A stretch of DNA of 64,000 bases from assembly GCA_016874775.1 (NCBI GenBank), contig VGTJ01000006.1:1-64000 (forward strand), in the 5' to 3' direction. Numbering within the stretch: the first letter of the stretch is position 1; every line of letters begins with the position of its first letter. The notes below the pieces were generated by a model that did no database searches, was not told where the DNA came from, and saw nothing but the letters and a program-made list of their open reading frames with translations. The DNA is from Deltaproteobacteria bacterium. GTDB taxonomy: Bacteria; Desulfobacterota; Binatia; Bin18. The position numbers and the translations under genes are program-made. Shown here piece after piece: positions 9,401 through 17,639 of this stretch.

Positions 9401-9591
9401 TCACGACAGCGTTCTGGTGAACCAATGACCTCAGCTCTCCCGATACCATGTTCAAGCAAACGGCTGACGTTTACCGCCGCAAGAGACGGATCAGGAGCCG
9501 CTGCAACCGCGGTCAGAACACACTCCCAGTGAGGTTCGAGCAGAGAACGATATGAAAGCAGGGGTCGGAGAACGGTGGGTGAAAGCGTCAT
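6430..9591 (-). CDS. glnE: Bifunctional glutamine synthetase adenylyltransferase/deadenylase
   Basis: This large protein (1053 residues) switches glutamine synthetase off and on by adding and removing AMP, in response to PII and glutamine. Two nucleotidyltransferase modules are visible. The N-terminal one has GKFGGEELNFSSDIDLIYLY (about residue 209) and RVDLRLRPDGMNGPVVNSL; the C-terminal one has GKLGAGELNYNSDLDLIFLY and KIDTRLRPSGRSGSLVSSL. Each is followed by a GRGGI(R/V)(E/D)(V/I)EF helical PII-uridylyltransferase-like domain. The family is usually about 950 residues. Part of the excess is a low-complexity in-frame insert at about residues 450-500, encoded by a palindromic repeat (see 8104-8215). 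The small S1-domain gene follows with a four-base overlap. Confidence 0.95.
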   Translation of the reverse strand: MTLSPTVLRPLLSYRSLLEPHWECVLTAVAAAPDPSLAAVNVSRLLEHGIGRAEVIGSPERCRDLLFLLGASEYLTGVLLHQEDTWEEAFLADYGSGGKSVTNHLATLRTQVPVDLANDDFLRELRIYRNREYLRIGTRDLLGFATLEDTVQDLSHLAEAAVQVAYEYVRSCLRAEYGEAVIEEQGHQRPLGFVVFGMGKFGGEELNFSSDIDLIYLYERDGGTTTGGSKGKTEPRTFFIQLAQRLTRTLGDLVAGGRVFRVDLRLRPDGMNGPVVNSLPNTLQYYESYGQTWERVALLKARPVAGDKVLGEQFLHDVSPFVFRRYLDFSTIEDIKEMKARVERGLRNEHGALNVKLGRGGIREVEFVAQTLQLIHAGKDPHVRHRSTLSALDRLVEGKYLAAADRDVLQEAYCFFRHVEHKLQVVQDRQTHTLPSDEDGIRALARRLTFAESQKAKELSRVQGLESRGQKQPEAEPLALSLKLRNFDSGRSSTLDAERPDEVAHFRTVLDAHTDAVHHIFHSLFHAPEKEQETLDPGIPSLLQELHQEERALWHLQQLGFRNLSESYEHLKLLHDGPSHAPASPKRRKLLYALAPKLFQEVSRAPDPDRALAAMAHLVASIGARSSFLSLLRENEATLRTLIGLFGTSEYLTQIFLRHPELLDNLVRADLVRVQKTQDEMFHELEARLEEVDDYEDQLDILRRYRTEEFLRIGIHDSNGLVDFTVASAQLSALAETCLSGALTIAQTALSRQLKMSALPGRLAIIGMGKLGAGELNYNSDLDLIFLYDPTGEEQTNQLSAQECFTRLAQRLISVLQVQTREGYVYKIDTRLRPSGRSGSLVSSLAAFTRYHETSSELWERQALIKAKVVAGDATLRPQIESTLEHFVYSKGTDSAGVAEIDRLRGRMEQELAQEGQGRFNIKTGRGGIVDIEFLVQMLQLRYGPQYPTVRQRATLPALEELHACGVLPAEDFQLLTQGYRFLRTLENRLRIERDQPVEALESSGEQLFSVARRLGYEGEDAPTQLLAEYQRQREVVRACYTRWFTQEKGREQ
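8104..8215. repeat. Palindromic repeat element inserted in frame in glnE
   Basis: GTCCAGAGTC (8121-8130) pairs exactly with GACTCTGGAC (8206-8215), and CTAGAGTC (8106-8113) pairs with GACTCTAG (8192-8199). GGACTCT occurs in tandem at 8191-8197 and 8205-8211. The element encodes a low-complexity stretch rich in S, L, R, E and Q between two helical parts of GlnE. The frame stays open throughout. Confidence 0.7.
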
Positions 9592-9640
9592 AGAGGTGAG
9601 ACTATGAGATTGGAGGCTAGCAATGAGAGGAGCAGCTGTT

Positions 9641-9746
9641 GAAAAGCCTTCCGTTCATCCTTCGACAAGCTCAGGGCGAACGGAAGGGGCTCGGTACTAG
9701 TTGAGGATTATTCGTTCGTGCCGAGCTTATCGAAGCACGGCTTTTC
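9641..9746. repeat. Inverted-repeat element between glnE and the ferritin-like gene
   Basis: Terminal arms GAAAAGCC (9641-9648) and GGCTTTTC (9739-9746) enclose inner arms TTCGACAAGCTCAGG and CCGAGCTTATCGAAG. It is a small palindromic mobile-type repeat with no coding content. Confidence 0.7.
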
Positions 9747-9780
9747 TGTGTGAAACAACTCGCATCCTCTCGCCTCAGCG

Positions 9781-10395
9781 CTATGCCTGTGACTGGGTCG
9801 CGCTCATCGCCTGGCACGCTTCGACAAGCCATTTGATGCTGGACATTTCATCATCAACAAACGACTTGAGCAGCTCCTTGCTTTGTTGATCGTCTTTGAT
9901 CTGGGCAATGACCTCAGTAATAGGCCGCAGGGCCGCCGCCGGATCAGTCAGGCGATTGGCAATCGACTGTAACTTCTCTACGTCCGTTTTCTCACGCGAG
10001 GCATAGAACGGCAATTCTTTCTCGCGCCGCTCTTGGGGCACTGTGCACTGAGGAATGCCGCCTAATTCACGCAGCCGCGCTTCTAAGATCTGGGCGTGAA
10101 AGTTCTCGCGTTGTTGGACCATACGAATGCCACCCTTTACGCAGTCCTGGTCACTGACTTCAATCCAACGATTGAAGTATTCTGCCGCAAAGTTCTCCGC
10201 GCATCGCGCTTCATCTAAAAGGTGCATGATCATTTCACGTTCAGTCGCATGCGCCTTACCGTTGTACATATAGCACTGGCCGTTGCCGTTCCCGTTCTTG
10301 ACCTCTGCCATCTGCTGCTCAAACAGCTCGTCGGAAATCAGTCCTTTGCGATAGGCCTTTAAGAGCTGTTTCATTTCAAAATCCGCAGTCGCCAT
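9781..10395 (-). CDS. Ferritin-like-fold protein of unknown role
   Basis: The 204-residue soluble protein is mostly helical. Residues 56-105 (REMIMHLLDEARCAENFAAE, then QQRENFHAQILEARL) contain acidic helices with an ExxH motif (E98-H101 approximately) as in diiron ferritin-like proteins, and a last helix SFVDDEMSSIKWLVEAC. Residues 32-45 are an Asn/Gly-rich linker around an N-terminal segment (LKAYRKGLISDELFEQQM) of SHOCT-like type. The start has a strong GAGAGGAG site. I do not recognise a named family. Iron binding is possible but the full ligand set is not certain. It is transcribed away from the porin-glnB unit. Confidence 0.55.
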   Translation of the reverse strand: MATADFEMKQLLKAYRKGLISDELFEQQMAEVKNGNGNGQCYMYNGKAHATEREMIMHLLDEARCAENFAAEYFNRWIEVSDQDCVKGGIRMVQQRENFHAQILEARLRELGGIPQCTVPQERREKELPFYASREKTDVEKLQSIANRLTDPAAALRPITEVIAQIKDDQQSKELLKSFVDDEMSSIKWLVEACQAMSATQSQA

Positions 10396-10615
10396 AAGAC
10401 GCTCCTCTCGTAATAAAAATGTAGATACAGGGGACTCCCACCTCAGGAAGAATACGGCAGAAACTACGAAATTGGATGCGGAGTGTCAACGGAGCGAACC
10501 ACCCCGTGGTCACACTTTAGGCAGACCTTTCCACCCGCTGCCGTTCTTCTAGGCAGGAACGTCCCAGCTAAAAACTAACTCACTGATTCGTCTACAGTTT
10601 TTTTTCTCTCCCTCC

Positions 10616-10631
10616 TGGTATGTGTCTTGCT
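10616..10631 (+). promoter_or_regulatory. Sigma-54 promoter for the porin-glnB unit
   Basis: TGGTATGTGTCTTGCT matches the -24/-12 consensus TGGCACG-N4-TTGC(A/T) with the exact GG-N10-GC spacing. It lies 68 bases before the porin start and transcription should begin near 10643. The rest of 10396-10699 shows no gene. Confidence 0.75.
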
Positions 10632-10699
10632 CTTTGCTTTGCAGGTTGTGAATTCTTTAAAATGGGCAAGTGGAAAATTTTTTCTGAGGGGGGTTATGC

Positions 10700-12007
10700 A
10701 TGAAGCGATTTATTGCCGTTCTGAGTGTCAGTTTGACGATAGCCTTGGGAAGCCCGGCTTGGGGTGGAGGTGAAGGAGAGGCTGAATCTTTCAAAGATAC
10801 TATCCGTGCAATGCAAGAGCGGATTAAACAGCTCGAAAGTGAAGTGAAACAACTGAAAGGAACACCATCCACAACCACCACTACTACCGTAGCGCCAGGA
10901 ACCTTTGAGGATCGGGTAAAAAAATTGGAAGATGGGCTTGGACTTCTCGGTGGTCTCAAGTTTGGTGGGATGATCTACGGTTCGTATAACTACAACTTCA
11001 ACAATCCCGATTCACGGAACAACGATCTCCGTATTTTCGACACCAAAGCGAACAACTTTACCTTCGACCTCGCCCAACTCTCTGTTGCGAAAGAGGAAGA
11101 AGGTGGGATCGGATTTAAGGTACTGCTCAATTATGGCCGTACTGCCAGAGGTATCGCCTCCGATTGGCGAGGGGATGGGTCGTTCACCAACGGCACCGAC
11201 AACTTCGAAGTACAAGAAGCCTACATGACCTACACTGCGGGGATCGGCAAAGGTCTCGGCATGAAAGCCGGAAAATTCGTCACCCTGCTTGGCCAGGAAG
11301 TCATCGAGTCACCCAATAACTTCAACATTTCGCGCTCGTTCCTGTTTGGCTACGCTATTCCGTTTACCCATACCGGCGCGCTCTTTTCGTATCCGTTCCA
11401 TAATGCAGTCAGCCTCACCGCTGGTGTCGTGAATGGGTGGGATAACGTCATCGATTCCAACAAGAGCAAGTCGTTCCTCGGTGGGCTCACCTTGAAGCCC
11501 TCTGACGCCTTCACCTGGACGTTCAACGGCACGTACGGCGCAGAGCAACCAAACCGCGGTGGCTCAAAGCGCGGCGTCTTCGATACCGTTCTCACCTACA
11601 ATATGCACGATCACATCACGCTAGCGGCGAACTATGACCGTGGAACCGAAGGGAAGATTGGTCTCGGCGGCGGTAGTGCGGTATGGCAAGGTGTTGCTGG
11701 CTATATCAGCGTGGGCGGCGCGCTCTTCCACCCAGATTGGGCACCCTTCTCGATTTCACAACGTCTGGAATGGTTCTCTGATGAAGACGGAGTTCGCACC
11801 GGCACTGTCCAAGATTTGTGGGGAACCACCACGACGCTGAAATGGAAACTCACAGAGCGTCTGCAGGCGCGGTTAGAATATCGCCATGACGAGTCCAGCA
11901 AGAAAGTGTTCTCACAACGAATTTTCCGCCGCGGAACCGAGTCCATTACGCGGTTCTTAGGAGGCCAGGACACGGTCGCCGCTGAGCTTGCCTACCTGTT
12001 CTACTAG
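10700..12007 (+). CDS. Outer-membrane beta-barrel porin (BBP2/DUF1597-like)
   Basis: The 435-residue protein has a signal peptide (MKRFIAVLSVSLTIALGSPAWG), a short coiled coil (residues about 30-53, IRAMQERIKQLESEVKQLKG), a Thr-rich linker (PSTTTTTTVAPGT), then alternating-hydrophobicity strands of a barrel ending in the terminal aromatic expected for outer-membrane insertion (AYLFY). The barrel resembles the beta-barrel porin-2 group (MKAGKFVTLLGQEVIESP, NRGGSKRGVF). Its position between a sigma-54 promoter and glnB-amtB suggests a porin made under nitrogen limitation, perhaps for ammonium or small nitrogen compounds (inference). A strong GAGGGGGG ribosome-binding site precedes it. Confidence 0.8.
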   Translation: MKRFIAVLSVSLTIALGSPAWGGGEGEAESFKDTIRAMQERIKQLESEVKQLKGTPSTTTTTTVAPGTFEDRVKKLEDGLGLLGGLKFGGMIYGSYNYNFNNPDSRNNDLRIFDTKANNFTFDLAQLSVAKEEEGGIGFKVLLNYGRTARGIASDWRGDGSFTNGTDNFEVQEAYMTYTAGIGKGLGMKAGKFVTLLGQEVIESPNNFNISRSFLFGYAIPFTHTGALFSYPFHNAVSLTAGVVNGWDNVIDSNKSKSFLGGLTLKPSDAFTWTFNGTYGAEQPNRGGSKRGVFDTVLTYNMHDHITLAANYDRGTEGKIGLGGGSAVWQGVAGYISVGGALFHPDWAPFSISQRLEWFSDEDGVRTGTVQDLWGTTTTLKWKLTERLQARLEYRHDESSKKVFSQRIFRRGTESITRFLGGQDTVAAELAYLFY

Positions 12008-12041
12008 AAGGCGGGACTGCGCACGACAACCACCATAACAA

Positions 12042-12065
12042 GGTGTGGGGCGTGAACCCCACACC
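12042..12065 (+). promoter_or_regulatory. Perfect hairpin in the porin-glnB gap
   Basis: GGTGTGGGG (12042-12050) and CCCCACACC (12057-12065) form a nine-base-pair stem with loop CGTGAA. No T-run follows, so it is not a normal terminator. It could be an RNA-processing or stability element separating porin and glnB expression. Confidence 0.5.
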
Positions 12066-12070
12066 ACTGA

Positions 12071-12424
<354 letters not shown>

Positions 12425-13001
12425 TGCTTGACGGTCGCATACACGACGAGACGGGGAATCTCCAATACGCGGACGGTTCCCTGTCTCTGCTTTCTTCAGA
12501 CCCCACCCGGTGTTCCTTTCCCTTCATTCCCCAAAGACCTTCTTCTTGTTCTTCCCTATCAGACGCACAGCTGCTTTGCTTCGTTCAGCCCGACTACACC
12601 AATCAGCCATCGTCTTTCAGAGAAACTCTGAACTCGTAATCGGTCCTTGTCTCCTGCCTAGACTGTGAGCAGACACTGACTATTTCCTGAGCATCTACAG
12701 CCATGCCCGTCCCCTGCTGCTCACTTTCTATTCACTCATTAGTGTCACATCTCGGAGGTGCAAGCTCATCGAGTCATGGCTGTGAGCAGCTCACCAATGA
12801 TACAAGGACGCCGATTTTATTGCAGATTCTTTTCCACCATCTTCTCGCAAAGCGACAAAATTAATCTGCGGGCACTCTCATTGCACCCTGCCGTACTGCT
12901 GAGGCAACGTGCAGTCCGAACCTTGGCGCGGACTTTGCGATGACACAGGACACGAGCATCAGCGCATACGTCTCATCATCAAAGGAAGAAGGAGGAACAG
13001 C
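12425..13001. other. Long glnB-amtB intergenic region
   Basis: 577 bases without a convincing gene. Short open frames here are pyrimidine-rich and show no family features. Only the sigma-54 promoter near its right end (12924-12939) and the amtB ribosome-binding site (AAGGAAGAAGGAGG) are recognised. Confidence 0.6.
12924..12939 (+). promoter_or_regulatory. Sigma-54 promoter for amtB
   Basis: TGGCGCGGACTTTGCG has GG-N10-GC spacing and TTGC at -12. Predicted start of transcription is near 12951, 50 bases before the amtB ATG. This argues against the longer upstream reading frame beginning at 12909. Confidence 0.8.
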
Positions 13002-14456
13002 ATGTTCACAGGATCTCGGTTCTTGAGGGTTGGCCCCAGCATAGTTCGAGCAGGAGCCGTGTTATCAACGCTCGTCTACAGCACAGCAGCATGGGCAGAA
13101 GAAGAAGCCGCGGCGGCGGCGGCAGCCGCACCACCAGCGATCGATACTGGCGACACAGCCTGGGTTCTCACTGCGTCGGCACTAGTCCTCATGATGACCC
13201 TCCCAGGTCTCGCCTTGTTTTATGGAGGGTTGGTTCGCGCCAAAAATATCCTCAATGTTCTCATGCAGTGCTTCATTTCTGCTGGCGTTATCGGTGTCCT
13301 GTGGATTCTTGTTGGCTATAGTTTAGCGTTCGGTACTGGTAATGCGTGGATCGGAGACCTCTCGAAGCTTGGCTTAAGTGGCGTTACGCTTGAGTCGGTA
13401 TCGGCAAACTTTGCGAGTCCGCCGCGGAACATTCCTGAGTATGTCTTCATCATGTTCCAGGCGATGTTTGCGATCATTACCCCGGCCCTCATTCTCGGTG
13501 CGATTGCCGAACGGATGAAGTTTGGGGCGTGGACAGTGTTTATCACTATCTGGTTGCTTGTCGTCTATTGCCCGATTGCGCATATGGTATGGTCAGCTGA
13601 AGGATGGATCTTCAAATCGAGCGCAATTGACTTCGCCGGTGGGCTCGTCGTGCATATGTCGAGTGGGTTCTCTGCCCTCGTGGCAGCCATCATGCTTGGC
13701 AAACGTCGGGGGTTTGGCAAAGATCCGATGCCACCTCACAGCCTGCCATTGTGCCTCATTGGAGCTGGCCTGCTGTGGACAGGATGGTTCGGTTTCAATG
13801 CTGGTAGTGCACTGAGCGCCAGCCCACTTGCGACCCTCGCGTTTCTCAACACCGGCACTGCCGCTTCAGCTGCTGTCGTCGTCTGGGCATTGATCGAGTG
13901 GCTTCATCGCGGCAATCCTACCGCCCTGGGTGGCGCCACGGCTGCTGTCGCCGGTCTGGTGGCCATTACCCCTGCCTGCGGAAACGTCAGCCCGATGGGA
14001 GCAATCTATATTGGCATCGGAGTCGCGATTATCTCGTATGCCGCTTGCACATTCCTCAAGCCCGCGTTTGGGTACGATGACTCACTCGATGTGTTCGGCG
14101 TTCATGCCCTCGGTGGTGCATGGGGCGCATTGGCCTCCGGCATCTTCGCCACCACCTTAGGGTCAGGGATTGAAAGCAACATGCAGCAGGTCATGGTGCA
14201 ATTGAAAGGGATTGTGTTCGTGGCCATCTTTGCGCCAGTCATGACCTTCATTATTCTCTCGATTCTGAAGCTCGTCTTCGGTTCACTACGGGTGTCAGAC
14301 GAAGAAGAGTTCGGTGGACTCGACCTGTCGCAGCATAGCGAGAGCGCCTACGCCTTTGGCACTGGCGGGGGCTCAGTCCTTTCAGAGATCGGTGCCCACC
14401 AGAGCACCTCGATCAGTTCGATTGGCGTGCTGTCGGAATCAACAAAACCTGCGTAA
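13002..14456 (+). CDS. amtB: Ammonium transporter
   Basis: From the ATG at 13002 (strong GGAGG site) the protein has 484 residues: a signal peptide ending STAAWAEEE, an Ala-rich linker, then about 11 membrane segments. Family motifs include PGLALFYGGLVRAKN and GFNAGSA. The two pore histidines lie in VDFAGG-like IDFAGGLVVHMSSG and in DSLDVFGVHALGG. It conducts ammonium/ammonia across the inner membrane and is plugged by non-uridylylated PII. The cytoplasmic tail (about 60 residues, GGLDLSQHSESAYAFGTG) contains the usual PII-interacting region plus a Ser-rich extension. Confidence 0.95.
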   Translation: MFTGSRFLRVGPSIVRAGAVLSTLVYSTAAWAEEEAAAAAAAAPPAIDTGDTAWVLTASALVLMMTLPGLALFYGGLVRAKNILNVLMQCFISAGVIGVLWILVGYSLAFGTGNAWIGDLSKLGLSGVTLESVSANFASPPRNIPEYVFIMFQAMFAIITPALILGAIAERMKFGAWTVFITIWLLVVYCPIAHMVWSAEGWIFKSSAIDFAGGLVVHMSSGFSALVAAIMLGKRRGFGKDPMPPHSLPLCLIGAGLLWTGWFGFNAGSALSASPLATLAFLNTGTAASAAVVVWALIEWLHRGNPTALGGATAAVAGLVAITPACGNVSPMGAIYIGIGVAIISYAACTFLKPAFGYDDSLDVFGVHALGGAWGALASGIFATTLGSGIESNMQQVMVQLKGIVFVAIFAPVMTFIILSILKLVFGSLRVSDEEEFGGLDLSQHSESAYAFGTGGGSVLSEIGAHQSTSISSIGVLSESTKPA

Positions 14457-14476
14457 GCCATCTCGCGGGAGCAAAC

Positions 14477-14534
14477 TGCCATCCTGAGCGTAGCGAAGGG
14501 TCTGAGAAAGGTTCTTCGCAGCGCTCACCATGAC
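14477..14534. repeat. Dispersed palindromic repeat, family A (copy 3)
   Basis: It runs from CTGCCATCCTGAGCGTAGCG to TTCTTCGCAGCGCTCACCAT, a diverged relative of the copies at 1143 and 4900. It lies 20 bases after the amtB stop and may help end amtB transcription. Confidence 0.6.
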
Positions 14535-14668
14535 CCAAACGTCGAGTCACACGACAAATAGGTTCCAACGGCCTCCATCTCGATCCAGGCTTCCTCCTCA
14601 TCCTGACCTGGATCAGTCACTCCAAAAACGTACGACAATGAAGTCGGTTGACACCTCAAGGTGCTGTT

Positions 14669-15859
14669 ATGAACGCATTGCACGATCGACTCGAAACTCT
14701 GTTCTCCATCAGCACCGAAATCTGCTCGACCTTACAACTTGATGAAGTCTTGCAACGCGTTGTTGCGCACGCCTGTCGGTTAATGGATGCTCGTATCGCC
14801 TCACTGCTCCTCATCGATAAAGACAATAGTGTGCTCCGTCCGGCAGCAACGTACGGTGCGAGCGAAGCCTATCTTGCCCTTCCAGATCGTGACGTAGCAG
14901 CGAGCTTCACTGGTGAAGTGATCAAAAGTGGTCGTCCGCTGTACATCCCAGATGTGCGTAAAGAAGACCGCTTTCGCCTCTCCGCACTGGCTCGGCAAGA
15001 AGGGCTCTGCACGCTTGTCTCTGTTCCGCTACGCACTAAAAATGACATCATCGGAGCACTGAATATTTATACACCGGAGCTTCGTCATTTTGATGAAAGC
15101 GACATTCGTTTACTCACCCTTCTCGCGAGCCAATCAGCGATCGCGATCGAAAACGCGCGTCTTCATGCCGATGAAATGGAGGCCCGCGAACGCTTGCGCC
15201 AGTCGGAAAAACTCGCTGCCCTCGGTAAGCTGTCGGCTGGCCTCGCGCACGAACTACGTAACCCGCTCAATACCGTCAGCATGCTCATGTATGCGATGGC
15301 CCAAGAACTGCCGCCCGAGAACTCTCTCTGCAACGATCTCCGCATCGTGCAAGGGGAGTTGCGACGTATGTCGTTGCTGATTGAACAGTTCCTTGAATTC
15401 GCGCGTCCGCGACCGCCACATTTCCAACGCGATCGCCTTGATGAAATCATGGAAGAGACGCTACTCCTCATCGGCCCAGAAGCACGCACACGTGGAGTCA
15501 CTATTCATAAAGAGTGGGAAAAAGGCTTGCCACAAGTCTGGGTTGATGGCGCACAGATTAAGCAGGTCTTTCTCAACCTCTTACTGAATGCGCTCCAAGC
15601 AATGACACGAGGAGGCACCCTCACTGTCCGCCTCCACGTGAGCGGTGGAAGTCTGTTAGCTTCGATTGCTGATGAAGGCGGAGGTATTCCACCGGAGGTA
15701 CGAGAGAATTTGTTCGAGCCATTTTTCACAACCAAAGCTGGAGGTACCGGACTCGGATTATCGATCTCGCAACGAATCGTCGAAGGACATAACGGTCGGT
15801 TACGGCTCTTTTCACAACCAGATGTTGGAACCACAGCGGTGGTAAGGCTCCCCTTGTAA
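14669..15859 (+). CDS. GAF-domain sensor histidine kinase (NtrB-like partner of the next gene)
   Basis: The ATG at 14669 follows AAGGTG; a TTG seven codons upstream is less likely. The 396-residue cytoplasmic kinase has an N-terminal GAF domain (residues about 15-165) and a dimerisation domain with phospho-acceptor His194 in GLAHELRNPLNTV. The ATPase domain has the N box (NLLLNALQAM), G1 (DEGGGIPPE), F box (FEPFFTTK) and G2 (GGTGLGLSIS). It has no membrane segment, as in NtrB, but the sensor is GAF rather than the PAS domain of classical NtrB. Its place after glnB-amtB and before an NtrC-like regulator supports a role in nitrogen sensing (inference). Confidence 0.85.
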   Translation: MNALHDRLETLFSISTEICSTLQLDEVLQRVVAHACRLMDARIASLLLIDKDNSVLRPAATYGASEAYLALPDRDVAASFTGEVIKSGRPLYIPDVRKEDRFRLSALARQEGLCTLVSVPLRTKNDIIGALNIYTPELRHFDESDIRLLTLLASQSAIAIENARLHADEMEARERLRQSEKLAALGKLSAGLAHELRNPLNTVSMLMYAMAQELPPENSLCNDLRIVQGELRRMSLLIEQFLEFARPRPPHFQRDRLDEIMEETLLLIGPEARTRGVTIHKEWEKGLPQVWVDGAQIKQVFLNLLLNALQAMTRGGTLTVRLHVSGGSLLASIADEGGGIPPEVRENLFEPFFTTKAGGTGLGLSISQRIVEGHNGRLRLFSQPDVGTTAVVRLPL

Positions 15860-15968
15860 GCCGTCAGCGGGCAGCTCTCAGCATGCAGTAGAAAAGAAAA
15901 ACGAAGAGCAAATGCAGATCTCGTTGTCTCGCTGACTGCTGACCGCGGATCGCTGAGAGCATGTGTCT

Positions 15969-17393
15969 ATGACAAAAATTCTTATCGTCGACGACGAACG
16001 TAATGTCCACTACTCTTTCCGTCGGGTGTTGGGGAATGAGTATACAGTGACCTCCGCGTTCTCCGGCAAAGAAGCGATCCAATACGTACACGACGACGAC
16101 TTTCAGCTTGTCTTGCTCGACGTGCGCATGCCCGGAGAAAACGGGCTTGATATACTGCAAGAGATCAAAGCTCTCCACCCAGAACTCCCTGTGATTATGA
16201 TGACAGCGTTTGCCTCAGCGGAGACCGCAATCCGTTCAACGACCCTCGATGCAGAAGACTACCTCATCAAACCGCTTGATGTAGACAATCTGAAGCAACT
16301 CATCACCACGATCTTACAGCGGCGGCAACCAGAGCTTGCCGCCGCGGCGACCACCTTAGAAATGCCGATGGCTGGCACTGTCCCTATGTTAGGCCAGAGT
16401 CGCGCCATGCAGGAAGTCTATAAGATCATCGGCAAAAGCGCGGCCCGTGATGTGACCGTCCTCATTACCGGAGAAAGCGGCACCGGCAAGGAACTGATCG
16501 CGCGCGCACTGCACACGTATTCGAGTCGCTTCCAGAATCCATTTCTGGCGATTAATTGCGCCGCCATTCCCGACACCTTGTTGGAAAGCGAGCTATTCGG
16601 CTATGAGCGTGGCGCGTTCTCTGGCGCAGTCGAAGCACGGCCCGGCAAGTTCGAGCTCGCACAAGGAGGCACGCTGTTTCTCGACGAGATTGGCGATATG
16701 CCGATCCTCCTGCAATCGAAATTGCTCCGCGTCTTACAGGAACGCGAGTTGTATCGCTTAGGGGCGCGTGAATCACGTCACGTCGACGTGCGGATCATCG
16801 CTGCCACCAACCAAGAGCCTGAACACCTCATCCAGGTCGGTCGTTTCCGTGAGGATCTCTATTACCGCTTAAACGTCGTACGCATCGCCCTGCCGCCGCT
16901 GCGCGAACGCGGAGAAGATATTCCCCTGCTTGCCGAGTATTTTCTCAAGAAACATCAACAAACCGATCCACAAGGACCGTCGGGATTCTCCAAAGCCGCC
17001 CGCCAACAGCTCCTCGCCTACCCGTGGCCTGGGAATGTGCGTGAGCTGGAAAATGTCATCGCCCAAGCCGTGCTCAACGTCCGTGGCAGTGTCATTGATG
17101 TGGAGGATCTCATGCTCACCAGCGATACAGTGCGCACACCACGAAATGCAGGAGAACTCACTGACCCTTCTGCGCTAACAATTGATACCCTCTTTGAGCA
17201 AGAAGCAGGCAACGTATTTGCTGCCACCGAACGGTTGCTGATTGCAAAAGCCCTCGAACGCACCCGCCAAAATCAAGTGCAAGCCGCGCGTCTCCTCGGT
17301 GTCAGCCGCAATGTGCTTCGTGATCGCATGAAACGGTATCAACTGTTCGATGCTGATTCCGGCGAGGTGCCTCGCCGGGGCGTCTCTACCTGA
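15969..17393 (+). CDS. Sigma-54-dependent response regulator (NtrC family)
   Basis: The 474-residue protein has a receiver domain (residues 1-120, phospho-acceptor Asp51 in [10 protein letters not shown]) and an AAA+ domain (about 140-375) with Walker A GESGTGKE and Walker [12 protein letters not shown]. The sigma-54 contact loop is GAFSGA, where the common form is GAFTGA. A C-terminal Fis-type helix-turn-helix ([21 protein letters not shown]) follows. It should activate the eight sigma-54 promoters seen in this window when phosphorylated by the adjacent kinase (inference). A GTG at 15963 is an alternative start two codons upstream. The T-to-S change in the GAFTGA loop is known in some working activators. 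Confidence 0.9.
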   Translation: MTKILIVDDERNVHYSFRRVLGNEYTVTSAFSGKEAIQYVHDDDFQLVLLDVRMPGENGLDILQEIKALHPELPVIMMTAFASAETAIRSTTLDAEDYLIKPLDVDNLKQLITTILQRRQPELAAAATTLEMPMAGTVPMLGQSRAMQEVYKIIGKSAARDVTVLITGESGTGKELIARALHTYSSRFQNPFLAINCAAIPDTLLESELFGYERGAFSGAVEARPGKFELAQGGTLFLDEIGDMPILLQSKLLRVLQERELYRLGARESRHVDVRIIAATNQEPEHLIQVGRFREDLYYRLNVVRIALPPLRERGEDIPLLAEYFLKKHQQTDPQGPSGFSKAARQQLLAYPWPGNVRELENVIAQAVLNVRGSVIDVEDLMLTSDTVRTPRNAGELTDPSALTIDTLFEQEAGNVFAATERLLIAKALERTRQNQVQAARLLGVSRNVLRDRMKRYQLFDADSGEVPRRGVST

Positions 17394-17554
17394 GGCGTCG
17401 TTCCATCGCCTGCTGCTCCAGCAACACTTTGCTGTACCTACTGCCTTCGCCTTAGCCAGCCCTCTCTTTTCCCCTGAGCTACTGCTGCTTGAGAAAATTT
17501 AGTTTTTCTACATCAGCCCAGCAGTTACCTATGTTTCCGGTCCGCATGCGTCTT

Positions 17555-17570
17555 CGGCACAGGTCTTGCT
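17555..17570 (+). promoter_or_regulatory. Sigma-54 promoter for the nitrate transporter operon
   Basis: CGGCACAGGTCTTGCT has GG-N10-GC spacing and a perfect TTGCT. The predicted transcript begins near 17581, which places a reading-frame start at 17580 at or before the transcript end and supports the start near 17640. Confidence 0.8.
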
Positions 17571-17639
17571 GACCTGTGGATGTCCACTGCGCTTCATCCC
17601 ACACATACAAATGTCATAAGAAGGAGGTTGTTGTTGCGC

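Noticed and set aside
12909-13001. Longer amtB start at 12909
   Set aside because: It lies upstream of the sigma-54 promoter's predicted transcript start; the signal peptide and strong ribosome-binding site support 13002.
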